Positions 18,118-25,939 of a stretch of 64,000 bases of DNA are shown in pieces; the stretch's first letter is position 1; every line of letters starts with the position of its first letter. The DNA comes from Chryseobacterium sp. W4I1 (GTDB taxonomy: Bacteria; Bacteroidota; Bacteroidia; Flavobacteriales; Weeksellaceae). The notes beneath the pieces are model-generated. The model was not told the origin of the DNA. It worked only from the letters and a program-made list of their open reading frames with translations, and searched no databases. A program made the translations under genes and the position numbers. The stretch is from contig NZ_JAUSXQ010000001.1 in assembly GCF_030816115.1 (NCBI RefSeq), positions 3,286,001-3,350,000 of the forward strand, read 5' to 3'.

Positions 18118-18191
18118 AGCCTCCAGAGGGACTCGAACCCACGACCTGCTGATTACAAATCAGCTGCTCTAGCCAACTGAGCTATGGAGGC
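18118..18191 (-). tRNA. tRNA-Thr (TGT anticodon), copy B
   Basis: 74 nt; acceptor GCCTCCA/TGGAGGC, anticodon TGT. It is the promoter-proximal gene of the array. Confidence 0.95.
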
Positions 18192-18238
18192 ATAAATCAA
18201 AAAGAATTCAAAAGAACGCTGTTCCCTTTTTGCGAGTG

Positions 18239-18270
18239 CAAATATAGAACGTTTCTTTTGAATTCTCAAA
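18239..18270 (-). promoter_or_regulatory. Promoter of the tRNA array
   Basis: A textbook Bacteroidota promoter on the minus strand: TTTG (18267-18270), 20 nt, TATATTTG (18239-18246), about 48 nt before the first tRNA and 31 bp after the hpf stop. Confidence 0.8.
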
Positions 18271-18300
18271 CTTTTTTATGACTTTTTTTATCTTTTTTTT

Positions 18301-18591
18301 CTATGCCATTTCTTTTTTCTTGATTAATAGCTTTTTAGCTGTATCAACACAAAGGTCCAAACTTTCTTCAAAAGTTTCAGATGTCTTTTTTACGACAATA
18401 TCATCGCCTGGAACAGCCAAAATAAGTTCAGTAGTTTTATTATTTCTATCCGAATTATTTTCAACTTTTAAGAAAACCTTGCACTCATGAATTTTATCAT
18501 AGAAGGTTTCCAATTTACTTACTTTTTTGTCAATGTGAGATTCTAATGGTTCGTGTGGAGTTAAACCAATTGATTGAACTGTGATCTTCAT
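18301..18591 (-). CDS. hpf: Ribosome hibernation-promoting factor (HPF/RaiA family)
   Basis: Binds the 30S decoding region in stationary phase and stabilises inactive ribosomes. 96 residues, the short form with only the S30AE beta-alpha-beta-beta-beta-alpha domain: MKITVQSIGLTPHEPLESHI, VSKLETFYDKIHECKVFLKV, then a C-terminal helix (EESLDLCVDTAKKLLIKKKE). It lacks the extra dimerisation domain of long HPF. Its ATG overlaps the TGA stop of the recombinase gene (ATGA), so the two are translationally coupled. Confidence 0.93.
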   Translation of the reverse strand: MKITVQSIGLTPHEPLESHIDKKVSKLETFYDKIHECKVFLKVENNSDRNNKTTELILAVPGDDIVVKKTSETFEESLDLCVDTAKKLLIKKKEMA

Positions 18592-19475
18592 AATTCTTCT
18601 TTTTTAGATGCTCTAGGGTGAGCCTGATTAAACACTTTTTTCAATTGCTCAATATTGGCATTCGTATAGACTTGAGTACTGGCAAGACTGGAATGCCCTA
18701 ATATTTTTTTTACTTTGGAGATCTCCGCCCCATTATCCAAAACGTGAGTAGCAAAGCTATGCCGAAGGATGTGAGGACTTCTTTTTTCTTTTGTTGTTAC
18801 CAGACTAAGGTACTTATTAACTACCACATAAACAAATTTTTCATAGAGTTTTTTACCCTTTTTATTGACGAAAAAATATGATTTATATTCGGTTTCAGGT
18901 TTCCTTATTTCCAGATAACTTTTAAGCAGGTCCGAGAGGTCCTGGGAGATCGGAATAAAACGTTCTTTATTTCCCTTCCCTATTACTTTCAGCTCATTTC
19001 CGCTTAAATTAACATACTCAAACATCAGGCCACAAAGCTCTGCCTTACGGATTCCTGTTTGATATAATACTTCAATAATGCATTTTTCAAGAATATCATG
19101 TCCATCAGTGAGTACATGGTCACTGAGTGTCTGCATTTCCTCTTTGGACATAGGAATCTGTTTCTCAGCATAAAACTTAAGAGAAGAAATACTTTCTATA
19201 GGTGAAACTTTAACTTCTCCAATTTTTAAAAGAAATAAATAAAAACTTCTGAGGGATGATAATTTCCTGTTGATACTTCTTTTTGAAATATTATTTTCAC
19301 TTAATTCAACAATGAAATTCCGGATAATCTTTTTATCAGCTTTGGAAATATCTTCTGAAGCCTCTGTTTTGAGGTAGAAATTGGAAAAGTCTTCAAGATC
19401 TTTCCTGTAGCTTGTAATGGTATGAGGAGAATACCTCTTTTCGAACTGTAAATATTCTAAAAATTTATGCAGCAT
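18588..19475 (-). CDS. Tyrosine recombinase, XerC/D family
   Basis: Site-specific recombinase probably resolving chromosome dimers. 295 residues: N-terminal SAM-like core-binding domain (1-90; RYSPHTITSYRKDLEDF), then the catalytic domain with R143 (TGIRKAELCGL), K167, H235 and R238 (HILRHSFATH), H261 (LGHSSL) and nucleophile Y270. All catalytic residues are present. Position between rpsU and hpf is the conserved flavobacterial site for a housekeeping XerC-like protein, so it is not evidence of a mobile element. XerC versus XerD cannot be settled from sequence alone. Confidence 0.88.
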   Translation of the reverse strand: MLHKFLEYLQFEKRYSPHTITSYRKDLEDFSNFYLKTEASEDISKADKKIIRNFIVELSENNISKRSINRKLSSLRSFYLFLLKIGEVKVSPIESISSLKFYAEKQIPMSKEEMQTLSDHVLTDGHDILEKCIIEVLYQTGIRKAELCGLMFEYVNLSGNELKVIGKGNKERFIPISQDLSDLLKSYLEIRKPETEYKSYFFVNKKGKKLYEKFVYVVVNKYLSLVTTKEKRSPHILRHSFATHVLDNGAEISKVKKILGHSSLASTQVYTNANIEQLKKVFNQAHPRASKKEEL

Positions 19476-19492
19476 TACGTAGGGTATAAAAA

Positions 19493-19534
19493 CAAAAATT
19501 CACTATCCAAATATAAGTATTTGAATAGTGAATT
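19493..19534 (-). terminator. Terminator after rpsU
   Basis: An inverted repeat of about 18 bp with one mismatch (AAATTCACTAT at 19496-19506 and its partner ending at 19534), followed on the minus strand by TTTTGTTTTT. The stem also contains a TATATTTG (19508-19515), a possible -7 element for the recombinase gene 33 nt downstream. Confidence 0.7.
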
Positions 19535-19556
19535 TAGTATGTGGTTAAGAAAAATC

Positions 19557-19754
19557 TTAAGCCTGCTCTTCCTTACTAAGACCTCTCTGCTTGTGAGCAG
19601 CTTTAAGTCTAGCTTGTCTTAAAGTTACAGAAGGCTTGATAAACGCTTGTCTAGATCTTAATTGACGAACTGTACCGGTTTTATCAAATTTTCTTTTATA
19701 TTTTTTTAATGCTCTGTCGATGGACTCACCATCTTTTACTGGAATTATTAACAT
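19557..19754 (-). CDS. rpsU: 30S ribosomal protein bS21
   Basis: Small-subunit protein near the mRNA exit and anti-Shine-Dalgarno region. 65 residues, strongly basic, with the family motifs MLIIPVKDGESIDRALKKYK, RQLRSRQAFIKPSVTLRQAR and a Lys/Arg-rich C-terminus. Flavobacteria use little Shine-Dalgarno pairing, and bS21 there is linked to sequestering the anti-SD; that link is family knowledge. It has its own promoter and terminator. Confidence 0.96.
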   Translation of the reverse strand: MLIIPVKDGESIDRALKKYKRKFDKTGTVRQLRSRQAFIKPSVTLRQARLKAAHKQRGLSKEEQA

Positions 19755-19777
19755 ATATTACATCTCATTTTGGATTG

Positions 19778-19808
19778 CAAAACTAAGACTTTTTTATTGA
19801 ATTACAAA
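19778..19808 (-). promoter_or_regulatory. Promoter of rpsU
   Basis: On the minus strand, TTTG (19805-19808), 19 nt, TAGTTTTG (19778-19785), 24 nt before the start codon. Confidence 0.75.
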
Positions 19809-19974
19809 ATCACAGTGCTTTTAACTTAAAAAAATAATTACAATATTCTACAAAAGCTTTATTAATCAACCTTTATAACGCCTGAATATTTTGCAATAAA
19901 TCACGTTATTCTATATAAGACCACCTCTTAAAAAAAAGCATACGTCATATTAACGATATTTTAAACAAAATCCT

Positions 19975-19982
19975 TATCTTTG
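19975..19982 (+). promoter_or_regulatory. Promoter -7 element of ssrA
   Basis: TATCTTTG matches TAnnTTTG, 18 nt before the mature tmRNA 5' end, leaving a short leader for RNase P to remove. No clear -33 TTTG is seen. Confidence 0.55.
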
Positions 19983-19999
19983 CATTCACTTTTATTTAT

Positions 20000-20395
20000 G
20001 GGGTTGACTGGTTTCGACAGCAAGGTCAATGGGTAAGTAAGCATGCAGAGAACCGTAGCGCGATCTCTCTAATCCCTTGCTACACAATTTTAACTGGCAA
20101 CGAAGAGTTCGCTCTTGCAGCTTAATCCGAATAAAGTAAGATTCAAGCGCTTTCCTGAAGATAGTAAGGAAGCAAGATGTCTCACAAATGCTCCGTTCTA
20201 CGGCGTTTGATCCTGAGATATAGTAATGTAGAAATAAGGTTTCAGACGCTTCGGCTGAGACTCGAAAATTTCAGAAGATAAGCTGGAAGTTGGGTGTCTG
20301 CTCTCTGCCTCCAGTCGAAAACCAATAGTAGAATAAGCATGTAGAAAGCTTATGTATTGCTTGTTTGGACGAGGGTTCGAATCCCTCCAACTCCA
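20000..20395 (+). ncRNA. ssrA: Transfer-messenger RNA (tmRNA)
   Basis: Rescues stalled ribosomes with SmpB and tags the nascent chain for degradation. The 5' GGGGTTGACTGGTTTCGACA block and the 3' GAGGGTTCGAATCCCTC T arm with CCAACTCCA form the tRNA-like ends (acceptor G-C, G-C, G-U, G-C, U-A, U-A, G-C). The tag reading frame is at 20096-20125: GGC AAC GAA GAG TTC GCT CTT GCA GCT TAA, giving GNEEFALAA if the resume codon is GGC. The 3' CCA is not encoded (ACA AAA follows). Confidence 0.96.
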
Positions 20396-20403
20396 CAAAA
20401 CAA

Positions 20404-20444
20404 ACCCCTGAATAGTTGTTTAACTATTCAGAGGTTTTTAATTT
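20404..20444 (+). terminator. Terminator after ssrA
   Basis: A 10-bp stem (CTGAATAGTT 20408-20417 with AACTATTCAG 20422-20431) followed by GAGGTTTTTAATTTT, just after the tmRNA 3' end. Confidence 0.85.
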
Positions 20445-20558
20445 TAACTGATTATCCTACAGTAAGAAAATTTTAATTATGTTTCTATTGGTAGTTCCAC
20501 TTCATTTTTCTATTTTGATGGATTGATATATTTGTCTAAAATCTTAGATTAACAGAAA

Positions 20559-21671
20559 ATGAAAAAAGTATTGTTTTTATTTATATTATTATTGTTTCCT
20601 TTCTTTTTCAATGCGACAACAATACCATTCGAATTAATTGACGGAAAGATAATTGTGAGTGTAAATATTAAAAACAATCCGCACAATTTCATTTTTGATT
20701 CAGGAGCTTTTACGATTATTTCGTCTGAACTAAAAGACCAATTAAGTGAAAAGAGAAGTACCATTATTTTTGAAGGAGCTGATGCAAATAATGCGAAATC
20801 AAAAATGGAAGTTTTTTCGACAGATCATTTAAAGATATCAGATTTGGACATTAAAAATGTAAACTTTTCATTTGCAGATATAAGTTGGATGAGTGGACGT
20901 GCATGTAAAAAAATCAGTGGAATCTTCGGGGCTAATATGATGAAGGGTAAAATATGGCGAATCGATTTTAAAGACAAGATGATTACCGTGTTTGATAAAC
21001 AACAGAAACTTGCCTATAATTTTGCAACAATTCCTTTTTCTGAAGAAAATTTCACCAATGTTCCAAGACTTAAGACTAAAATAAGAAATCAAAATATAGA
21101 ATTTATATTTGATACTGGTTCAGGAATGGGTTTTACTATTAATAAGGAATTATATGATCAAATAAAAGATAAAGACTTTTTAGTTTTTGAAGGGCTTCTT
21201 TCTCAGTCTTTAAATAGCATTGTTAAAGGGCAGCGGCAGGTTGATGTGATGGATATTGAAATCAATAACACAAAACTGGGTAACCAAATAATAGATAGCA
21301 GTTCTGATTCACCCAATTTAATTGGCATCAGGTTTATAGAAAACTATTTGGTTGATCTTGATTTCATTAATAAAAAAATTACTCTTGCCAATACAGGAAA
21401 ATCTCTTGAATATCAAAGTTTTGGGATTGCATTTGCCCCGATTAACAACAGCCTTGTCATTGTAAATAAGCTGGAAATCCCTCAATTATCAGGATTACAA
21501 TTAACTGATAAAATTATTAAGATAAATAATACTGATGTTTCTAAAATGAGCGGAGAGGCTTTTTGTGGAATAAAAAAAATACTTGACAATAGTCAGACCA
21601 TTGTTATCGAAAATGAATCTCACAAAATCTTCACGTTGGAAAAGAAAAATATTTTACAATATTTGAATTAA
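20559..21671 (+). CDS. Retropepsin-like aspartyl protease family protein
   Basis: A 370-residue exported protein with a signal peptide (1-19). Two aspartyl-protease half-domains are visible, each with its own catalytic motif: FIFDSGAFT (D47) and FIFDTGSGMGF (D185). Each is preceded by a strand of the VSVNIKNNPHNF kind. The last about 90 residues (LQLTDKIIKINNTDVSKMSG) look like a PDZ-type domain. This layout is known in Bacteroidota periplasmic aspartyl-protease-like proteins. The substrate is unknown. It stands alone between ssrA and a convergent AraC gene; a TATATTTG at 20527-20534 is a possible -7 element. Confidence 0.8.
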   Translation: MKKVLFLFILLLFPFFFNATTIPFELIDGKIIVSVNIKNNPHNFIFDSGAFTIISSELKDQLSEKRSTIIFEGADANNAKSKMEVFSTDHLKISDLDIKNVNFSFADISWMSGRACKKISGIFGANMMKGKIWRIDFKDKMITVFDKQQKLAYNFATIPFSEENFTNVPRLKTKIRNQNIEFIFDTGSGMGFTINKELYDQIKDKDFLVFEGLLSQSLNSIVKGQRQVDVMDIEINNTKLGNQIIDSSSDSPNLIGIRFIENYLVDLDFINKKITLANTGKSLEYQSFGIAFAPINNSLVIVNKLEIPQLSGLQLTDKIIKINNTDVSKMSGEAFCGIKKILDNSQTIVIENESHKIFTLEKKNILQYLN

Positions 21672-21730
21672 AATTTAAAATACAATCAATAAAAAGACTA
21701 TTAAATCTATCTTAACTATAAGACGGAGTT

Positions 21731-22519
21731 TTACAACCTGCTTGGCGGCAAGCCATATTGTTTTTTAAAAGCAAATGAAAAGTGAGAAAGATCTTCAAAA
21801 CCCAGATCGAGATAGATATCCGATGCTTTTTTTCCTTTTTCTAAAAGATAATGAGCTTCCTGAAGTCTTTTTTCGAGCAACCACTTCCTTGGAGCGGTTC
21901 CAAATACTTTCTCGAAATCTCTTTTAAAAGTTGCCAGGCTTCTTCCCGTGAGATAGGCAAAACGATCAAGTTTCACATTAAAATGATAGTTTTTAATCAT
22001 AAATCCTTCGAGATCGATTTTATAGGGATTTGAAATATCATACAGGATATTTTTAAAAGATTGATCATGTCCAAATAAAAGCAGTAATGCTTCTTTCTGT
22101 TTCAATAAAGCAAGTTCGGGGGATTTATTTTCCAACAAATCCTGATACTGCAGCAGAGACTCCATAAAATATTTCAGATGTTTTACATCAGACACTTCAA
22201 TAAAAGCAGGGGTCTTTAATTTTTCATGCAGCACAAAACTTTCATCCTCATTCATCTGTTTCAGCATTTTATCATCAAACCTGATGGATAAAGATTTAAA
22301 TTCTGATTCTTCACCAGGTTTTTTCAGGAATTTCAATAATTGATTTTTCCGGACAAGATAAACATCACCACTTCGGAATATTTTCCGATGTACACCATCA
22401 TTAAGTTCCATTTCTCCGGAAATCACCATGCATAATGAATTGTAAAGCACAAACTGTTCTCCTTCACGAAAAACAGTAAAGTAGCAGGAATAATTGATAT
22501 ACTCAATATTTTCAGACAT
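21731..22519 (-). CDS. AraC-family transcriptional regulator
   Basis: A 262-residue regulator: N-terminal cupin-like sensing part (about 1-130; SGEMELNDGVHRKIFRSGDVYLVRK), then the C-terminal double helix-turn-helix (about 165-262) with LDRFAYLTGRSLATFKRDFE and GFEDLSHFSFAFKKQYGLPPSRL, the AraC signature. It is 72 bp downstream of an aldehyde dehydrogenase gene on the same strand, so it may regulate or be co-transcribed with it. The effector cannot be read from the sequence. Confidence 0.9.
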   Translation of the reverse strand: MSENIEYINYSCYFTVFREGEQFVLYNSLCMVISGEMELNDGVHRKIFRSGDVYLVRKNQLLKFLKKPGEESEFKSLSIRFDDKMLKQMNEDESFVLHEKLKTPAFIEVSDVKHLKYFMESLLQYQDLLENKSPELALLKQKEALLLLFGHDQSFKNILYDISNPYKIDLEGFMIKNYHFNVKLDRFAYLTGRSLATFKRDFEKVFGTAPRKWLLEKRLQEAHYLLEKGKKASDIYLDLGFEDLSHFSFAFKKQYGLPPSRL

Positions 22520-22590
22520 TTTCCTTGTATTAAAGTCAAGTCAAAAAAGCTCTGACTTGACTGTTCAATATAATATTTTTAATTGTTGTT

Positions 22591-24006
22591 TTAAACTAAA
22601 ATTGATTTAGGTTCTAAATATTCTTCCAATCCAAATGCTCCGAATTCCCTTCCAATACCAGATTGTTTGAATCCACCGAATGGCGCCAGCGGATCATGCT
22701 TGAACCCATTAATACAAACTCTGCCGGCTTCAATCCTTGAGGCCACTTTCAAAGCTCTATTTTCATCAGAAGAAGTCACATAAGCAGCTAATCCATATAA
22801 AGTATCATTAGCAATAGCAATGGCATCCTCATCGTTTTGATAAGAAATAATCGACAATACCGGTCCGAAAATCTCTTTCTGAGCAATGCGCATATCGTTT
22901 CGGACATTGGTGAAAACTGTAGCTTTAACAAAGTTTCCGTTTTCAAGACCTTCAGGCTTTCCCATTCCTCCGACTAATAATTCTGCATTTTCATCTAATC
23001 CTACCTGAATATAATGCTGCACCCTCTCATATTGTTTTTCAGAAACCATAGGACCTACATTGGTATTTTCGTTGGCAGGATCACCTACAACAACCTGAAG
23101 AGCAGCCTCTTTCGCCAACTGATTAACCTCTTCTAATCTCGACTGAGGCACCAACAAACGTGTTGGAGCAATACAGGCCTGCCCACTGTTCATATAAGCA
23201 CCAAAAACAGCTTGGGGAATGGCTTTTTCAAAATCTGCGTCATCCAGAATAATATTAGGCGATTTTCCACCCAGCTCTAAAGTTACCCTTTTCATACTGT
23301 CTACAGCCCCTTTCGCAATCATTTTCCCTGTCTGGGTAGAGCCAGTGAAAGATATTTTCGCAATATCGGGATGGTTTACAATTTCATTACCAACAACATT
23401 TCCCAACCCGTTTACCACATTGAAAACTCCTTCAGGAAGCGCCGCTTCATGGAAGCACTCTATGATAAGCTGGGTTTGCAGCGCACTCATTTCACTTGGC
23501 TTCACCACTACAGTACAACCTGCTGCTACCGCTGTTGCAAATTTATTGCATATAAAACTGTTACTGGAATTCCAGGGTGTAATAATCCCCACAACGCCCA
23601 GTGATGTCATTTCAACAAGTGCGCTTCCTACTTTTCTTTCAAATTCAAAATGTTGCAGTGTTTCAATCATATGATCAAAAGCACCCACCATATTTTGGTA
23701 AGCGATTGTACAGAACTGCCTTGTTCCCCCATATTCCAGAATCATGGTATCAATAAGTTCCTTTTCTCTCTTTTCCACAGCCTTTTTTAAGTTTTTAAGA
23801 ATTTCAATACGCTCCACCACATTTGTTTTTGAAAATGTTTTAAAGGCTTTCTTTGCTGCTGCAATTGCATTTCTGGTATCAATTTCATCACCCAGGATCA
23901 CTTCCCCTATTTTCTCATGATTGGATGGATTGATAAGATCAAATATCTGTTTACCGTGTAATTCTGTAAACTGGCCATTAATGTAAGCTTTGTCTATACG
24001 TTTCAT
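22591..24006 (-). CDS. Aldehyde dehydrogenase family protein
   Basis: NAD(P)-dependent oxidation of an aldehyde to the acid. 471 residues, close to the family norm. Visible: oxyanion N146 in TPWNSS, FTGST cofactor loop (220-224), general base E245 in LELGGKSP, and nucleophile C278 in NSGQACIAPTRL. All catalytic residues are present. The substrate is not evident. The AraC gene follows on the same strand. Among close relatives many are annotated as general aldehyde or betaine-aldehyde-type enzymes, but I do not assign one. Confidence 0.92.
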   Translation of the reverse strand: MKRIDKAYINGQFTELHGKQIFDLINPSNHEKIGEVILGDEIDTRNAIAAAKKAFKTFSKTNVVERIEILKNLKKAVEKREKELIDTMILEYGGTRQFCTIAYQNMVGAFDHMIETLQHFEFERKVGSALVEMTSLGVVGIITPWNSSNSFICNKFATAVAAGCTVVVKPSEMSALQTQLIIECFHEAALPEGVFNVVNGLGNVVGNEIVNHPDIAKISFTGSTQTGKMIAKGAVDSMKRVTLELGGKSPNIILDDADFEKAIPQAVFGAYMNSGQACIAPTRLLVPQSRLEEVNQLAKEAALQVVVGDPANENTNVGPMVSEKQYERVQHYIQVGLDENAELLVGGMGKPEGLENGNFVKATVFTNVRNDMRIAQKEIFGPVLSIISYQNDEDAIAIANDTLYGLAAYVTSSDENRALKVASRIEAGRVCINGFKHDPLAPFGGFKQSGIGREFGAFGLEEYLEPKSILV

Positions 24007-24411
24007 ATGTTCTAAATTTTATTAAGACAAAGTTCCTTCAATTTCAAAGACAATGTTTTGTTATACAGCTCAATTCAACTTTGTTAAACAGCTCATCATT
24101 AAAGTTCTATCCTTTTATAAAAGACTCTGTTTATTGTTTAATAAATGATTTTAAAAAGAACAAAGTAATTATTGGTCAACCAACCTGAACATAATCTTTG
24201 ATTTTACAATGTTTTGATACAATCTAAATGAAGAATAATTATGTAATTTACTTATGATTTGCATAGCAAACATAAACACCTGAAAACGAAAACACTAAAA
24301 CACCTCACTATAAAATAAGTATAGTCTACCCACAAAAAAGACTAAAAAAATGTTTTATCGTGAAGAATTTTATATATTTGCACCATCTAACAATTAAAAA
24401 AATAATTTACT
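24007..24411. other. Intergenic region between aldehyde dehydrogenase and acpP
   Basis: 405 bp of AT-rich DNA between two divergent genes. The right end holds the acpP promoter. I see no RNA gene, ORF or strong hairpin in the remainder; promoter elements for the aldehyde dehydrogenase must lie here but none matches the consensus well. Confidence 0.6.
24373..24380 (+). promoter_or_regulatory. Promoter -7 element of acpP-fabF
   Basis: TATATTTG matches TAnnTTTG, 32 nt before the acpP ATG. A TGTTTT about 16 nt upstream may serve as the -33 element. Confidence 0.6.
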
Positions 24412-24651
24412 ATGTCAGACATTGCATCAAGAGTAAAAGCTATCATCGCTGATAAGCTTGACGTTGAAGAAACAGAAGTAACTCCTGAAGCTAGCTTCAC
24501 AAACGATTTAGGAGCTGACTCATTGGATACAGTTGAGTTAATCATGGAATTTGAAAAAGAATTCAATATTCAAATCCCTGATGATCAGGCTGAAAAAATT
24601 ACTACTGTAGGGCACGCTATTGCTTACATCGAAGAAGTAGTAAATAAATAA
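24412..24651 (+). CDS. acpP: Acyl carrier protein
   Basis: Carries growing fatty-acyl chains on a 4'-phosphopantetheine arm. 79 residues, acidic, with the attachment motif [15 protein letters not shown]; the modified residue is S37. The family fold is complete ([20 protein letters not shown] to [11 protein letters not shown]). It is 34 bp upstream of fabF in a likely acpP-fabF-rnc operon. Confidence 0.98.
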   Translation: MSDIASRVKAIIADKLDVEETEVTPEASFTNDLGADSLDTVELIMEFEKEFNIQIPDDQAEKITTVGHAIAYIEEVVNK

Positions 24652-24685
24652 TATTCTTCAACAAAAAAGAAAATTTTAAAAGTTT

Positions 24686-25930
24686 ATGGAATTAAAAAGA
24701 GTAGTTGTAACCGGTTTTGGCGCAATAACACCGATTGGAAATAATGCAAAAGAATACTGGGAAAATCTTCTTAAAGGTGAGAGCGGTGCTGCTCCGATTA
24801 CTCTTTTTGATGCCACAAACTTTAAAACCAAGTTCGCTTGCGAAGTAAAAGGTTTTGATCCGTTGCAGCATTTCGACAAGAAAGAAGCAAAGAAAATGGA
24901 CCGAAATACCCAGCTTGGACTTGTTGCTGCCCGGGAAGCGGTAGCACACTCCAGAATTATGGAAGACAATGTTGATAAAAACAGAGTCGGTGTAATTTGG
25001 GGTTCCGGGATCGGAGGTTTGGAAACTTTTGAAACTGAAGTTTTAGGATGGGCGAATACGGAAATTCCAAGATTCAACCCTTTCTTTATTCCTAAAATGA
25101 TTGCGGATATCACTCCTGGACACATCTCAATAGAGTATGGCTTTCACGGGCCGAATTATACTACGGTATCTGCCTGTGCATCTTCTGCCAACGCTCTGAT
25201 TGATTCCAAAATGATTATCCAGCTTGGAAAAGCTGACGTTATTGTATGCGGGGGCTCTGAAGCAGCCGTTACAGCAAGTGGTGTCGGTGGATTCAATGCA
25301 ATGATGGCACTTTCTACAAGAAATGATGATCCTACCACAGCTTCAAGACCGTTTGATAAAGACAGAGACGGTTTTGTATTAGGTGAAGGTGCAGGAACTA
25401 TTATCCTTGAAGAATATGAGCACGCAGTAAAACGTGGAGCTACGATTTACGCAGAATTACTGGGTGGCGGTATGAGTGCAGATGCACATCATATGACAGC
25501 CCCTCATCCTGAAGGCTTAGGAGCTTATCTGGTAATGAAGAACTGTTTGGAAGACGCAGGCTTAACTGCTGATGAAGTAGACCATATCAACATGCATGGT
25601 ACCTCTACTCCATTAGGAGATATTGCAGAATCCAACGCAATTTCGAAATTATTAGGCGAGCACGCTTTTGATATTCAGATTAATTCTACAAAATCAATGA
25701 CCGGCCACCTTTTGGGTGCAGCTGGAGTAATTGAAGCTATTGCTGCATTAGGAACTATTATTCATGGTATTGTTCCTCCAACCATCAATCATTTTACTGA
25801 TGATGAAAATATTGACCGCAGACTGAATTTCACATTCAACGACGCAGTTAAGAAAGATGTAAAAGTAGCCATGAGCAATACTTTTGGATTTGGTGGGCAC
25901 AACGCTTGCGTTCTATTTAAGAAAATCTAA
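24686..25930 (+). CDS. fabF: 3-oxoacyl-[ACP] synthase II
   Basis: Condenses malonyl-ACP with acyl-ACP in fatty-acid elongation. 414 residues of the KAS II type, with the Cys-His-His triad: C164 (VSACASSANAL), H304 (INMHGTSTPLGD) and H341 (KSMTGHLLGAAG). It follows acpP and precedes rnc by 9 bp, a common bacterial arrangement. Confidence 0.97.
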   Translation: MELKRVVVTGFGAITPIGNNAKEYWENLLKGESGAAPITLFDATNFKTKFACEVKGFDPLQHFDKKEAKKMDRNTQLGLVAAREAVAHSRIMEDNVDKNRVGVIWGSGIGGLETFETEVLGWANTEIPRFNPFFIPKMIADITPGHISIEYGFHGPNYTTVSACASSANALIDSKMIIQLGKADVIVCGGSEAAVTASGVGGFNAMMALSTRNDDPTTASRPFDKDRDGFVLGEGAGTIILEEYEHAVKRGATIYAELLGGGMSADAHHMTAPHPEGLGAYLVMKNCLEDAGLTADEVDHINMHGTSTPLGDIAESNAISKLLGEHAFDIQINSTKSMTGHLLGAAGVIEAIAALGTIIHGIVPPTINHFTDDENIDRRLNFTFNDAVKKDVKVAMSNTFGFGGHNACVLFKKI

Positions 25931-25939
25931 ATTCAATGA

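Larger units (their letters stand above)
17434..18191 (-). repeat. Duplicated Thr-Tyr-Gly tRNA block
   Basis: The Thr(TGT)-Tyr(GTA)-Gly(TCC) unit occurs twice in tandem (18118-18191 to 17859-17931, and 17694-17767 to 17434-17506), a period of about 425 bp. The Thr and Gly genes are identical between copies; intergenic spacers are similar but diverged. The ancestral array was probably Thr-Tyr-Gly-Thr. Confidence 0.9.

Noticed and set aside
17983..18180. Open frame on the plus strand containing RDSNPRPADYKSAALAN
   Set aside because: This is the well-known false translation through antisense tRNA genes; it lies over tRNA-Tyr and tRNA-Thr.
18588..19475. Tyrosine recombinase as sign of a prophage or integrative element
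   Set aside because: Its place between rpsU and hpf is the conserved housekeeping position, and no other mobile genes or attachment repeats are seen.
20198..20398. Open frame on the minus strand with WRDSNPRP
   Set aside because: It is the antisense of the tmRNA 3' part, not a gene.
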